NCBI GenBank assembly: GCA_027483895.1
Contig: JAIXTP010000021.1
Span: 62,001-126,000, forward strand
Direction: 5' to 3'
DNA from: Hyphomicrobiales bacterium
Lineage (GTDB): Bacteria > Pseudomonadota > Alphaproteobacteria > Rhizobiales > Beijerinckiaceae
DNA length: 64,000 bases
Shown here: piece by piece, positions 39,676 to 48,924 of the stretch
Layout: every line of letters starts with the position of its first letter
Numbering within the stretch: position 1 is the first letter of the stretch
Notes under the pieces: model-generated
Seen by the model: the letters and a program-made list of their open reading frames with translations, nothing else
What the model was told of the DNA's origin: nothing
Databases searched by the model: none
Made by a program: the position numbers and the translations under genes

Positions 39676-40479
39676 GTGTCCGTCAGCGTCGCCACCTGGA
39701 ACATCAATTCGGTCCGCCTGCGGATCGATCTCGTCACGCGCTTTCTGGAAGAGCACCGGCCCGACATCCTGTGCCTGCAGGAGACGAAATGTCAGGACGG
39801 CCAGTTCCCGATGGCCGATTTCCGGAAGGCCGGCTACGAGCACGCCGCCATCCACGGCCAGAAGGGCTATCACGGCGTCGCCATCGTCTCTCGTCGGCCG
39901 ATCGTGGCGTCCGAAGGCCTGCATTTCTGCGGCAAGACCGACGCGCGCCACATCTCGGCGCGGTTCGGCCCCGAAGCGGGCGGTATTACGGTCCACAACT
40001 TCTACGTTCCGGCCGGCGGCGACATTCCCGATCCCGTCGAGAACGAGAAATTCGCCCACAAGCTGTCGTTCCTCGACGAAATGAAGGCTTGGGGCACCGA
40101 TCGGAACCCGGCCGGATCGAAAGCGGTGCTCGTCGGCGACCTGAACGTGGCTCCGCTCGAAACCGACGTCTGGAGCCACAAGCAGATGCTGAAGGTGGTC
40201 TCCCACACGCCGATCGAGTGCGAGAAGCTTCTCGCCGCCCAAGGTGCGGCCGGGTGGGTGGATGCCGTGCGCTCGCTGAAGCCGGAGCCCGAAAAGGTCT
40301 ACACGTGGTGGAGCTATCGCGCCGCCGACTGGGCCGCGTCCGACCGCGGCCGTCGTCTCGATCACGTCTGGGTCTCGCCCGATCTCGCGCCGGACGTCAG
40401 CCGAACGCACATCCTGCGCGACGCGCGCGGCTGGGAGCGCCCGTCCGATCACGTGCCGGTGATCGTGAACCTGGGCTGA
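39676..40479 (+). CDS. xth: Exodeoxyribonuclease III
   Basis: A 267-residue AP endonuclease/3'-5' exonuclease for base-excision repair. It has the EEP-fold motifs TWNINSVRLR (Asn10), LQETKCQD (metal ligand Glu36), VGDLNVAPLETDVW and the terminal SDHVPVIV (catalytic His). The start codon is GTG at 39676, directly before the first strand; no in-frame ATG lies nearby. It converges with the cyclic-nucleotide-binding gene with 3 bp between stop codons. Confidence 0.95.
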   Translation: MSVSVATWNINSVRLRIDLVTRFLEEHRPDILCLQETKCQDGQFPMADFRKAGYEHAAIHGQKGYHGVAIVSRRPIVASEGLHFCGKTDARHISARFGPEAGGITVHNFYVPAGGDIPDPVENEKFAHKLSFLDEMKAWGTDRNPAGSKAVLVGDLNVAPLETDVWSHKQMLKVVSHTPIECEKLLAAQGAAGWVDAVRSLKPEPEKVYTWWSYRAADWAASDRGRRLDHVWVSPDLAPDVSRTHILRDARGWERPSDHVPVIVNLG

Positions 40480-40482
40480 CGC

Positions 40483-40926
40483 TCACTGCAGCCTTTCGCC
40501 GATCCTGACCATCCGGCTGCCGATGTCCTGCAGCCGTTCCAGGATGTCGCGCCGCAGCTCCTCCGCGGCCGCCGGGAACTCCTGCAGCACCTTGCGCACC
40601 GAGGCACGCGGGATATGGAGCACGCTCGACGCTTCGACCGCCATGGCGGTGAAGCGGAATTCGGTGTCGATGATGAGCCCGCTCTCGCCGATGAGCCCGC
40701 CCGGTTCAACCATCACGTCGCCGGGTACGTCCTGCCTGACGAGGCGGATGAGACCGGTCCGGACGAGATAGGCTCCGTCGGACTGCACGCCCGCCCTGAC
40801 GAGCAGATCGCCGTTGCGCAGGATCCGGCTCTCGCTGGAAAAGGCGAGCAGCCGCAGCGCCTCCTCGGGAAACGGCCTGAAGATCGGCAACGCCGCCAGA
40901 ATCGTGACGTCTTCCTTGAGAGCCAT
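40483..40926 (-). CDS. Cyclic-nucleotide-binding domain protein without HTH
   Basis: A 147-residue soluble protein that is almost only a Crp-type cNMP-binding domain (about 15-115): LPIFRPFPEEALRLLA, GDLLVRAGVQSDGAYLV and GGLIGESGLI, ending in the long C helix. There is no helix-turn-helix, so it cannot be a normal Crp/Fnr repressor; it probably acts by protein contact. It lies 7 bp downstream of the regulator gene at 40934-41614 and is likely co-transcribed with it. The ligand is unknown. Confidence 0.82.
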   Translation of the reverse strand: MALKEDVTILAALPIFRPFPEEALRLLAFSSESRILRNGDLLVRAGVQSDGAYLVRTGLIRLVRQDVPGDVMVEPGGLIGESGLIIDTEFRFTAMAVEASSVLHIPRASVRKVLQEFPAAAEELRRDILERLQDIGSRMVRIGERLQ

Positions 40927-40933
40927 TCCGACC

Positions 40934-41614
40934 TCAGTGAACCAAACGGTATCCGCCCGCGTCCGTGACCAGAAGCGCCGCTTCCGCGGGGTCTTCCTCG
41001 ATCTTCTGCCGCAGGCGATAGATATGCGTTTCCAGCGTGTGCGTCGTCACGCCGGAATTATAGCCCCACACTTCCGAAAGAAGCTCTTCGCGCCCGACCG
41101 GCGCGCCGGCGCGCTGCAGATAGCGCAGGATCGCGGTTTCCTTGTCGGTCAGCCGGATCCGCCGCTCCCCCTCGGTGAGGAGCTTCAATCCGGGGCGAAA
41201 CACGAAGCGACCGAGCGGCAGCGCCGCGTCCTGCCCTGCCTCGCGCTTGCGCAGATGGACCCGGACGCGTTCGAGCAGGGTCCGGAAGCGCAGGGGCAGC
41301 ATCTCGCGGTCGTCGGCGCCCGCATCGAGAGCCGCCATCGCCGTTTCATCATCGTCCGGACCCGCGAGGACCACGATCGGCTCGACCATGTCCTGCGCCC
41401 GGAGCCGCGCGACGAGGTCGGCCGCGCTCCCGTCGGGCAGCGCAGCCGCCGTGATCACGAGATCGACGGTCGCCCGTTGCGCCTCGTCCGCGCTCTCGGC
41501 AAGGGACGCGGCCCGCAGGACGGCGAATTCTCCCGAGCGGGCGAGCTGCTCGCCGAGCGCCGCCGAGACCACGGCATCGCCGTGCACGATCATCAAAGTC
41601 CGTTCGCCCGCCAT
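40934..41614 (-). CDS. OmpR/PhoB-like regulator with degenerate receiver
   Basis: A 226-residue protein with a receiver-like domain (about 5-122) and an OmpR-type winged helix (about 135-226, RLTDKETAILRYLQRAG and THTLETHIYRLRQKIEED). Key receiver residues are changed: the phospho-acceptor position reads DLVITAAALPD, giving Ala56 in place of Asp; the conserved Lys is Leu106 (EMLPL); and the N-terminal acidic pair is reduced to HGD. It should bind DNA but is unlikely to be phosphorylated. It is divergent from the L,D-transpeptidase gene with a 55-bp gap, a possible target. Confidence 0.85.
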   Translation of the reverse strand: MAGERTLMIVHGDAVVSAALGEQLARSGEFAVLRAASLAESADEAQRATVDLVITAAALPDGSAADLVARLRAQDMVEPIVVLAGPDDDETAMAALDAGADDREMLPLRFRTLLERVRVHLRKREAGQDAALPLGRFVFRPGLKLLTEGERRIRLTDKETAILRYLQRAGAPVGREELLSEVWGYNSGVTTHTLETHIYRLRQKIEEDPAEAALLVTDAGGYRLVH

Positions 41615-41669
41615 CGTGCCCCGTCCCGCGGCTTGCGCGCCGCCGTCCGGCGCAAGTAGATCACGAGGC

Positions 41670-42236
41670 ATGAACCGCGCAACCCGCTCCTCGGCCGAGA
41701 ACCGCCGCGACCGGCCGAAACGTCCGGCAGCCCGCGTCTTCGCGCGGCCCTCGGACCGCACGAAGGGTGTCGTCGCTTTGGGCACCCTGCTGCTGCCCTG
41801 CGCGCTCGGCCGCGCGGGCCCGCGCACGGTGAAGCGCGAGGGCGACGGCGCGACGCCCCGCGCGCTGCTGCGGCCGATGGTGATTCACGTGAAACGGCGC
41901 GGCGCCTTTCCGCTTCCCGCCGGCCTGCCGGTCAGGACGATCCGCCCGTCGGACGGCTGGTGCGACGATCCGCGATCGCGCCGCTACAATCGGCCCGTCC
42001 CGCTTCCGACCGCCGCGAGCCACGAGCGCATGTGGCGCAAGGACGGCCTTTACGACTGCGTGATCGAGACCGATTGGAACCGCAGGCCCGCCGTCCCGGG
42101 CCGCGGCAGCGCGATCTTCATCCACATCGCTCGGCCGGGCTTCGCGCCGACCGAAGGCTGCATCGCCTTTTCTCGGAAGGGGATGAAACTGCTGCTCGCC
42201 CGCCTGCGCCGTTTCGGCGGCCTGAGGGTCCTCTGA
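41670..42236 (+). CDS. L,D-transpeptidase (YkuD) family protein
   Basis: A 188-residue protein with a basic N-terminus and a weakly hydrophobic stretch (about 33-50) that may serve for export, then a YkuD-like domain. The catalytic Cys164 lies in TEGCIAFSR and His152 in IFIHIARPG, close to the family HXnSxGC pattern with Thr for Ser. Such enzymes crosslink peptidoglycan or attach lipoproteins to it. The ATG at 41670 has GAGG at -5. A parS-like 16-mer lies inside codons 71-76. Its stop codon abuts the convergent yggS stop codon. Confidence 0.8.
   Translation: MNRATRSSAENRRDRPKRPAARVFARPSDRTKGVVALGTLLLPCALGRAGPRTVKREGDGATPRALLRPMVIHVKRRGAFPLPAGLPVRTIRPSDGWCDDPRSRRYNRPVPLPTAASHERMWRKDGLYDCVIETDWNRRPAVPGRGSAIFIHIARPGFAPTEGCIAFSRKGMKLLLARLRRFGGLRVL
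41881..41896. promoter_or_regulatory. Weak parS-like site inside the L,D-transpeptidase gene
   Basis: TGATTCACGTGAAACG matches the bacterial parS consensus TGTTTCACGTGAAACA at 14 of 16 positions. It lies about 14 kb from the predicted origin and 5-6 kb beyond parB. Coding constraint here (VIHVKR) could produce it by chance. Confidence 0.35.
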
Positions 42237-42914
42237 TCAGCGGCGCCCGAAAATGGCGCTGCCGACGCGCACATGCGTCGCCCCGAGCTGCACGGCCTCT
42301 TCGAAATCCGCGCTCATGCCCATCGAGAGAATCCGGATGCCGTTGCGCTTCGCGATCTTCGACAAGAGCGCGAAATGGGCGGAAGGCGGCTCGTCGGCCG
42401 GCGGAATGCACATCAGGCCCTCGATCGCGAGCCCGTGCACCTCGCGGCACCGCCGGATGAAGGCGTCCGCCTCGCCGGGCGGAATTCCCGCCTTCTGCTC
42501 CTCCTCGCCGGTATTGACCTGCACATAGAGCCGCGGGGCGTGTCCGACCTTCGGGATCTCCTTGGCCAGTTCGGCCGCGAGGCTCTCGCGGTCGACCGTC
42601 TCGATGACGTCGAAGAGGCGCAGCGCGTCGCGTACCTTGTTGGTCTGCAGCGGCCCGATCAGATGCAGCTCGAGATCCGGCCGGCCTTCGCGCAGCGCGG
42701 GCCATTTGCCCTTCGCCTCCTGCACGCGGTTCTCGCCGAAGATCTTCTGTCCGGCATCGATCACGGGCGCGATGTCCTCCGCCTCGAAGGTCTTGGAGAC
42801 GGCGACGAGCGTCACCTCCGCGGCATCCCGTCCGGCGTCCTCCGCGGCGCGGGCGAGGGCCTCGCGAACCTCGTTCCACCGCACCACCGAAGGGGTCGAA
42901 GCTCTTTCGTTCAC
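42237..42914 (-). CDS. yggS: PLP homeostasis protein YggS family
   Basis: A 225-residue YggS/PROSC protein, a TIM-barrel PLP carrier for vitamin B6 homeostasis. The PLP-binding lysine is in [34 protein letters not shown] and [12 protein letters not shown] are diagnostic. The GTG at 42914 ([11 protein letters not shown]) was chosen: it has GGAGA 6 nt upstream and gives normal length, while the longer frame adds 32 unmatched residues. It is divergent from leuS. Confidence 0.92.
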   Translation of the reverse strand: MNERASTPSVVRWNEVREALARAAEDAGRDAAEVTLVAVSKTFEAEDIAPVIDAGQKIFGENRVQEAKGKWPALREGRPDLELHLIGPLQTNKVRDALRLFDVIETVDRESLAAELAKEIPKVGHAPRLYVQVNTGEEEQKAGIPPGEADAFIRRCREVHGLAIEGLMCIPPADEPPSAHFALLSKIAKRNGIRILSMGMSADFEEAVQLGATHVRVGSAIFGRR

Positions 42915-43038
42915 GTCGTTTCTCCGCGCGGCGCCGAAGTTGACCCGGGCGCCCGTTCGTGTCCTAGTCCGCGCGAACCGAAAGGCGCAAGTCCGTGCGC
43001 CGGATTCCATCCGCTTTCAGAACCGACCGAACGATCCG

Positions 43039-45654
43039 ATGACCTCCGAGCGCTACAACGCCCGCGAAGCCGAGCCGAAATGGCGGAGCACCTGGGAAGA
43101 CAAGGGCCTGTTCCACACCAAGAACGACGACCCGCGTCCCAAATACTACGTGCTCGAGATGTTCCCCTATCCGTCGGGCCGTATCCATATGGGTCACGTC
43201 CGCAATTACGCGATGGGCGACGTGGTCGCGCGCTACAAGCGCGCCCGGGGCTTCAATGTCCTGCATCCGATGGGCTGGGACGCGTTCGGCATGCCGGCCG
43301 AGAACGCGGCGATGGCCAACAAGACCCATCCCGCGACCTGGACCTACGCCAATATCGCGACCATGCGCGACCAGCTGAAGTCGATGGGCCTGTCGCTCGA
43401 CTGGAAGCGCGAGATCGCCACCTGCGATCCGGCCTATTATCGCCATCAGCAGCGCATGTTCCTCGACTTCCTCGAGGCGGGCCTCATCGACCGCAAGACC
43501 GCCAAGGTGAATTGGGACCCCGTCGACCGGACGGTGCTCGCCAACGAGCAGGTCATCGACGGGCGCGGCTGGCGCTCGGGCGCTCTGGTCGAGCAGCGCG
43601 AACTCACCCAGTGGTTCTTCAAGATCTCCGACTGCGCGCAGGACCTTCTCGACGCGCTCGACGGACTCGAGCGCTGGCCGGACAAGGTCCGGACCATGCA
43701 GCGCAACTGGATCGGCCGCTCCGAAGGCCTGAAGGTCCGCTTCGCGCTCGACCCGGCGACCGTGCCCGCGGGCGAGACGGAGCTCGAGATCTACACGACA
43801 CGCCCCGACACGCTGTTCGGCGCGAAATTCATGGCGCTTGCGCCCGATCACCCGCTCGCGCGCGCCGCGGCCGCACGCGATCCCGAACTGGCGGCCTTCA
43901 TCGAGGACTGCAAGCGGATGGGAACGGCGCAGGAGGTCATCGACCGCGCCGAGAAGAAGGGCTTCGATACCGGCATCCGCGCGGCCCATCCGTTCGACCC
44001 GGACTGGAAGCTTCCGGTCTATGTCGCGAACTTCATCCTGATGGACTACGGCACGGGCGCGATCTTCGGCTGCCCGGCGCATGACCAGCGCGACCTCGAC
44101 TTCGTCAACGCCTACGGCCTCGGCGTCACCCCGGTCGTGTGCCCCGAAGGCACCGATGCGGCGACGTTCTCGGTCACGGACACGGCCTATGACGGCGACG
44201 GCCGGATGACCAATTCCCGCTTCCTCGACGGCATGACGCCCGCGGAAGCGCGCGAGGAGGTCGCCGCGCGGCTCGAAAAAACCGTGCTGGGCGGACGGCC
44301 CGTCGGCGAGCGGAAGGTCAATTTCCGCCTGCGCGACTGGGGCATCTCGCGCCAGCGATACTGGGGCTGCCCCATCCCGATCATCCATTGCGACGATTGC
44401 GGCGTGGTGCCGGTGCCCAAGAAGGACCTGCCGGTCCGGCTGCCCGACGACGTCACCTTCGACGTGCCGGGCAACCCGCTCGACCGGCATGCGACGTGGA
44501 AGAACGTCCCCTGTCCGCGCTGCGCCAAGCCCGCGCGCCGCGAAACGGACACGATGGACACCTTCGTCGACTCGTCCTGGTATTTCGCGCGCTTCACGGA
44601 TCCGTGGAACGAGACGGAGCCGACCGATCCCGCGATCGCCGATGCCTGGCTGCCCGTCGACCAGTATATCGGCGGCATCGAGCATGCGATCCTGCATCTG
44701 CTCTATTCGCGCTTCTTCATGCGCGCGATGCATCGGACGGGGCATGCCGGCATCGACGAGCCCTTCGCCGGCCTCTTCACGCAGGGCATGGTCGTCCACG
44801 AGACCTACAAGGCCGAAGACGGCACATGGGTCTCGCCGGCCGAGATTCGGATCGTCAGCGAAGGCGGCGAACGCAAGGCCCGGCTTCTGTCGACCGGTGC
44901 GCCCGTCGCCATCGGCTCGATCGAGAAGATGTCGAAGTCCAAGCGGAACACCGTGGACCCTGACGACATCATCGGTACCTACGGCGCCGACACGGCCCGC
45001 TGGTTCATGCTGTCGGACTCGCCTCCCGAACGCGACGTGATCTGGACCGAAGAAGGCGTTCAGGGCGCCGCGCGCTTCATGCAGCGCGTGTGGCGCATCG
45101 TGAACGACGTCGCCGCCCTGCCGAAGCCGACGGTGTCGACCTTCGGAGCCGAGGCGAACGAGATCCGCAAGGCCGCCCATCGCGCGCTCATCCGGACCGA
45201 GGAAGACGTCGAGCGGCTGCGCTTCAACCGCTGCGTCGCCCATATCTACGAGCTCGCGAACGCCCTGCAGGGTGCCCTCGGCGCGCAGGAACAGACCTGC
45301 CCGGACGATCTCGCGGCCGCGCTGCACGAAGCCGCGGACATCCTCGTGGGCATTCTCGGCCCGATGATGCCGCATCTCGCGGAAGAATGCGGCGCCGTGC
45401 TCGGGCGGACGATGCTCGTGGCCGAGTCGCCCTGGCCCGTGGCCGACCGTGCGCTGGTCGTGGAAGACGAGATCACCCTTCCCGTTCAGGTGAACGGCCG
45501 CAAGCGCGCCGACATCACCGTTTCGCGGGACGCCGACGCCAAGACCGTCGAAGCGGCGGTGCTGGCTCTGGACGCCGTGCGCAAGGCGCTGGAAGATCGG
45601 CCCGTGAAGAAGATCATCGTGGTTCCCCAGAGGATCGTGAATGTGGTCGGTTGA
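43039..45654 (+). CDS. leuS: Leucyl-tRNA synthetase
   Basis: An 871-residue class I synthetase that charges tRNA-Leu. The HIGH motif is in [14 protein letters not shown] near residue 48, the CP1 editing domain spans roughly 220-420 ([33 protein letters not shown]), and KMSKS is at 630-634. Full length for the bacterial enzyme. lptE starts inside its last codons (14-nt overlap), and holA follows, so leuS-lptE-holA form one operon. Confidence 0.98.
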   Translation: MTSERYNAREAEPKWRSTWEDKGLFHTKNDDPRPKYYVLEMFPYPSGRIHMGHVRNYAMGDVVARYKRARGFNVLHPMGWDAFGMPAENAAMANKTHPATWTYANIATMRDQLKSMGLSLDWKREIATCDPAYYRHQQRMFLDFLEAGLIDRKTAKVNWDPVDRTVLANEQVIDGRGWRSGALVEQRELTQWFFKISDCAQDLLDALDGLERWPDKVRTMQRNWIGRSEGLKVRFALDPATVPAGETELEIYTTRPDTLFGAKFMALAPDHPLARAAAARDPELAAFIEDCKRMGTAQEVIDRAEKKGFDTGIRAAHPFDPDWKLPVYVANFILMDYGTGAIFGCPAHDQRDLDFVNAYGLGVTPVVCPEGTDAATFSVTDTAYDGDGRMTNSRFLDGMTPAEAREEVAARLEKTVLGGRPVGERKVNFRLRDWGISRQRYWGCPIPIIHCDDCGVVPVPKKDLPVRLPDDVTFDVPGNPLDRHATWKNVPCPRCAKPARRETDTMDTFVDSSWYFARFTDPWNETEPTDPAIADAWLPVDQYIGGIEHAILHLLYSRFFMRAMHRTGHAGIDEPFAGLFTQGMVVHETYKAEDGTWVSPAEIRIVSEGGERKARLLSTGAPVAIGSIEKMSKSKRNTVDPDDIIGTYGADTARWFMLSDSPPERDVIWTEEGVQGAARFMQRVWRIVNDVAALPKPTVSTFGAEANEIRKAAHRALIRTEEDVERLRFNRCVAHIYELANALQGALGAQEQTCPDDLAAALHEAADILVGILGPMMPHLAEECGAVLGRTMLVAESPWPVADRALVVEDEITLPVQVNGRKRADITVSRDADAKTVEAAVLALDAVRKALEDRPVKKIIVVPQRIVNVVG

Positions 45655-46162
45655 TCGTTCCGGCGCCCGGCGCGCCGTGGTCCTCCTCGCGGCGGGGCTT
45701 CTGCTCGGCGGCTGCTTCCGTCCGATGTACGGCACCACGGCCGACGGCCGCAGCATGGCCGCCGCGCTCGCGTCCGTTCAGGTGGAGGCCGTCCCGGACC
45801 GACTGGGCCACCATCTCGGTCAGGACCTCGTCTTCGAGCTGACGGGCGGCAAGGCGCCGGAAGCCGCGCGCTACAAGCTGACGATCAAGACCACGCAGAC
45901 CGTCATGACGCCGGTCGTGGATTCGACCACGGGCCTTGCCGACGCTGCGACCGTCCAGGTTCGCGCCGAATATCGGCTCGCGCGGATTTCGACCGACGAG
46001 ACCGTGTCCGCCGGTACCGCGATCGCTTCGGCGACCTTCGACCGGATCGCACAGCGCTTCGCCGCTGCGCGCGCCACGCGCGACGCGGAGATCCGGGCGG
46101 CGCGCATGCTGGCCGAACAGATCAGGACCCGCATCGCCGCGGTGCTCGCGTCCGGGGCCTGA
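45641..46162 (+). CDS. lptE: LPS assembly lipoprotein LptE
   Basis: A 173-residue outer-membrane lipoprotein with lipobox LLGGC (Cys25), followed by FRPMYG, the conserved start of alphaproteobacterial LptE. LptE plugs the LptD barrel and inserts LPS into the outer leaflet. Identity rests on signal, length, FRPMYG and the leuS-lptE-holA order; the rest of the family is poorly conserved. It starts 14 nt inside leuS, with GAGG about 9 nt upstream. Confidence 0.88.
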   Translation: MWSVDRSGARRAVVLLAAGLLLGGCFRPMYGTTADGRSMAAALASVQVEAVPDRLGHHLGQDLVFELTGGKAPEAARYKLTIKTTQTVMTPVVDSTTGLADAATVQVRAEYRLARISTDETVSAGTAIASATFDRIAQRFAAARATRDAEIRAARMLAEQIRTRIAAVLASGA

Positions 46163-46165
46163 GCC

Positions 46166-47188
46166 ATGGCGGCGCTGAAGGGCGGCGACATCGAGTCTTT
46201 TCTCCGCCGCCCGGACCCCCGCTTCCGCGTGGTGCTGATCTACGGCCCGGATTCGGGCCTCGTGAGCGAGCGTACGGCGGTTCTGGCGCGCGCACTGGTC
46301 GACGATCCGGATGATCCCTTCCAATTCGTGCGGCTCGACGGGGACGAGATCGCGGGCGATCCCCTTCGCCTTGCCGACGAGGCGAATACCGTCCCTCTCT
46401 TCGGCGGCCGCCGGGCGATCCGCGTCCGGGCGGGCTCGCGCAATCTCGCGCCCGCGCTGGCACCCGTTCTCGCCGCCCCGCCGCAGGATGCGGTGATCAT
46501 CATCGAAGGCGGCGATCTCCCGCCCCGCAATCCCTTGAGAGCCGCCGTCGAAGGTGCCGCATCCGGTGCGGCGCTGCCCTGCTATGCGGACGACCTGCGC
46601 GATCTTCCGGGGCTGGTGGAGCGGACGCTGCGCGAGCGCGGGCTCGAGATCGAGCCTGAAGCCCGTACGATGCTCGTGGCGGCGCTCGGCGCCGACCGCA
46701 TGGCCTCCCGCAGCGAGATCGAGAAGGTCGCGCTCTATGCCCACGGCCGGGGCCGCGTGACGGCGGCGGACGTGGAGGCCGTGACGGCCGACACCGCCGC
46801 TGTGAATCTCGACGCGCTGATCGACGCCGTCTTCACAGGCGATGCAGCGACGCTCGACGCGATGCTGCGCCGTTGTCTCGACGAGGGCATGGACGCAGGC
46901 ATGCTCATCGGCTCCGCCTTGCGGCATGCCTATCTGCTGCAGAAGACGCGGATCGCGATCGAGAGCGGCACGCCCACGGGCGAGGCAGAGAACGCCGCCC
47001 GCGTCCATTTCAGGCGGAAGCAGGCGTTCCAGCGTCAGATCAGGATCTGGACGGCGGCGGCGCTGGACGACGCCGTGGCGCGGCTCGCGGAAGCCCAAGG
47101 CATGGTCCGGCGGTCGCCCCGCATTGCCGGGGCGCTCACGTCCCGCGTCTTCCTGAGCCTCGCTTCGGCCGCCGGCCGTCGAAACTGA
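46166..47188 (+). CDS. holA: DNA polymerase III subunit delta
   Basis: A 340-residue clamp-loader delta subunit. It starts MAALKGGDIESFLRR and has VLIYGPDSGLVSERTA, EGGDLPPRNPLR, and the lid/collar regions SRSEIEKVALYAHG and HAYLLQK. It opens the beta clamp as part of the gamma/tau complex. It begins 3 nt after lptE and converges with parB with 4 bp between stop codons. Confidence 0.93.
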   Translation: MAALKGGDIESFLRRPDPRFRVVLIYGPDSGLVSERTAVLARALVDDPDDPFQFVRLDGDEIAGDPLRLADEANTVPLFGGRRAIRVRAGSRNLAPALAPVLAAPPQDAVIIIEGGDLPPRNPLRAAVEGAASGAALPCYADDLRDLPGLVERTLRERGLEIEPEARTMLVAALGADRMASRSEIEKVALYAHGRGRVTAADVEAVTADTAAVNLDALIDAVFTGDAATLDAMLRRCLDEGMDAGMLIGSALRHAYLLQKTRIAIESGTPTGEAENAARVHFRRKQAFQRQIRIWTAAALDDAVARLAEAQGMVRRSPRIAGALTSRVFLSLASAAGRRN

Positions 47189-47192
47189 GGCG

Positions 47193-48074
47193 TCAGTCGC
47201 GCAGGCGGCGGCAGATCTCGTCGAGCTGATCGACGGTCTTGTAGCGGATCCGCAATTCGCCCCCGCGCATACCGTGGTCGATGCTGACCACCATGCCGAG
47301 AATGTCCTCGAGCGCCTTTTCGAGAGCGCGCGTGTCGGGATCCTTCTCCGAGCGGGGGCGCTTCACCTTGCCCTTGTCCGCCTGGGTCTCCTGCGTCAGC
47401 CGCTCGACATCGCGAACGTTGAGGCCGCGTTCGACGATTCGTTTCGCGACCGAATCGGGATCGTCGACGGACAGCAACGCGCGGGCGTGGCCCGCCGTCA
47501 GCTCGCCCTTGGCGAGCATCGTCTTGACGCTTTCAGGCAGCTTCAGCAAACGCAGCGTGTTGGCGACATGGCTGCGGCTCTTGCCGATGATCTTGGCCAA
47601 GTCATTGGCGGAATAGCCGAAATCGCCGACGAGCTTGTCATAGCCCATCGCTTCTTCGAGCGCGTTCAAGTCGGCGCGCTGCACGTTCTCGATGATGGCG
47701 AGCTCGAGCGCTTCGCGATCCGTCGCCTCGACGACGATGATCGGTACCTCATGCAGCTCCGCACGCTGCGCGGCGCGCCACCGACGCTCGCCGGCGATGA
47801 TCTCGAACACATCGGCCACTCCGGCCAGTTCGCGCACGAGAATCGGCTGGAGGATGCCCTTTTCGCGGACCGAATTGGCCAGATCCTCGAGATCGGCTTC
47901 TTCGAAATGACGACGGGGGTTGCGAGGGTTCGGCCGGAGGAACTCGGTCGGGACCTTGCGCTGGGCCGCATTGCGCCCCGCACCGGCGCGTTCGGGGCCG
48001 CCCAATTCATCGCCCATGTCGCCGATCAATGCGGCAAGGCCGCGACCCAGTCGCGACCGGCTGTCGTCTGCCAT
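47193..48074 (-). CDS. parB: Chromosome partitioning protein ParB
   Basis: A 293-residue parS-binding CTPase. The N-terminus SRLGRGLAALIGD (ParA-interacting), the CTP-binding GERRWRA box (95-101), the HTH SANDLAKIIGKSRSHVANTL and the C-terminal dimerisation domain are all present. ParB loads at parS as a clamp and spreads, organising the origin region with ParA and SMC. Three parS-like sites are found 1.4-3.5 kb upstream. It is 10 bp downstream of parA in the same operon. Confidence 0.97.
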   Translation of the reverse strand: MADDSRSRLGRGLAALIGDMGDELGGPERAGAGRNAAQRKVPTEFLRPNPRNPRRHFEEADLEDLANSVREKGILQPILVRELAGVADVFEIIAGERRWRAAQRAELHEVPIIVVEATDREALELAIIENVQRADLNALEEAMGYDKLVGDFGYSANDLAKIIGKSRSHVANTLRLLKLPESVKTMLAKGELTAGHARALLSVDDPDSVAKRIVERGLNVRDVERLTQETQADKGKVKRPRSEKDPDTRALEKALEDILGMVVSIDHGMRGGELRIRYKTVDQLDEICRRLRD

Positions 48075-48084
48075 GACTGTCTCC

Positions 48085-48924
48085 TCAGGCGGCCTGGGCG
48101 CGTTCCCGGCGGATCACTTCCGATGCAAGACGCAGATAGGCCTGCGATCCGTTGCATTTGAGATCGTAAAGCAGAACCGGTTTTCCGTAGGAAGGCGCTT
48201 CGGAAACCCGAATGTTCCGCGGAATGATGGTCTCGTAGACCTTGTCGCCCATGAAGCGGCGGACGTCTTCCACCACTTGGCTCGACAGGTTGTTGCGAGG
48301 GTCGAACATCGTCAGGACGATGCCGTGGATGGTGAGGCGCGGGTTGAGATTGGCGCGGACCTGTTCCACGGTCTTGAGCAGCTGGCTGAGGCCTTCGAGC
48401 GCGAAGAATTCGCATTGCAGCGGCACGACCACCGCATCGGCCGCGGTCATCGCGTTGATGGTGAGCAGGTTCAACGAGGGCGGGCAATCGACGAGGATGT
48501 AGCTGAACGGCGGCAGGCCGCGCGCGATCCGCTCCTCATGCAGCACGAGGATGGCGCGCCGCAAGCGATGGGCACGATCGCGCTCCGAGGCGATCTCCAG
48601 CTCGACGCCGAGCAGATCCAAGGTCGAGGGGGCCACGCAAAGGCGCGGGACGGCGGTTTCCTGAACCGCGCGGTCGAGGCTCTCGGCGCCGACCATCACG
48701 TCATAGGTGGACACCCGGCGCGACCGGCGGTCGATCCCGAGGCCCGTGGAGGCATTGCCCTGCGGGTCGAGGTCGATGATCAGCACGTCTTCGCCGATCG
48801 CGGCGAGAGCGGTGCCGAGATTGATCGCGGTGGTCGTCTTGCCGACGCCGCCCTTCTGGTTGGCGATCGCCAGGATACGGGGCGGTGCCCCGCCGGGGCG
48901 GATGCGTGCGGAGGCTTCACTCAT
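48085..48924 (-). CDS. parA: Chromosome partitioning ATPase ParA
   Basis: A 279-residue deviant-Walker ATPase. Walker A is KGGVGKT at 24-30 in ANQKGGVGKTTTAIN; LIIDLDPQGNASTGLG and ILVDCPPSLN follow. It has no N-terminal HTH, so it is the chromosomal type Ia-like short ParA that pulls ParB-parS complexes over the nucleoid. The ATG at 48924 overlaps the rsmG stop region by 8 nt; a GTG 15 codons upstream is less likely. Confidence 0.96.
   Translation of the reverse strand: MSEASARIRPGGAPPRILAIANQKGGVGKTTTAINLGTALAAIGEDVLIIDLDPQGNASTGLGIDRRSRRVSTYDVMVGAESLDRAVQETAVPRLCVAPSTLDLLGVELEIASERDRAHRLRRAILVLHEERIARGLPPFSYILVDCPPSLNLLTINAMTAADAVVVPLQCEFFALEGLSQLLKTVEQVRANLNPRLTIHGIVLTMFDPRNNLSSQVVEDVRRFMGDKVYETIIPRNIRVSEAPSYGKPVLLYDLKCNGSQAYLRLASEVIRRERAQAA

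Noticed and set aside
42964-45756. 930-codon open frame antisense to leuS
   Set aside because: Shadow of a real gene in high-GC DNA; composition is Arg/Gly/Ala/His-rich with no domain, while leuS is complete on the other strand.
48360-48380. TGTTCCACGG-type half match to parS inside parA
   Set aside because: Only one half matches; the second half-site is absent.
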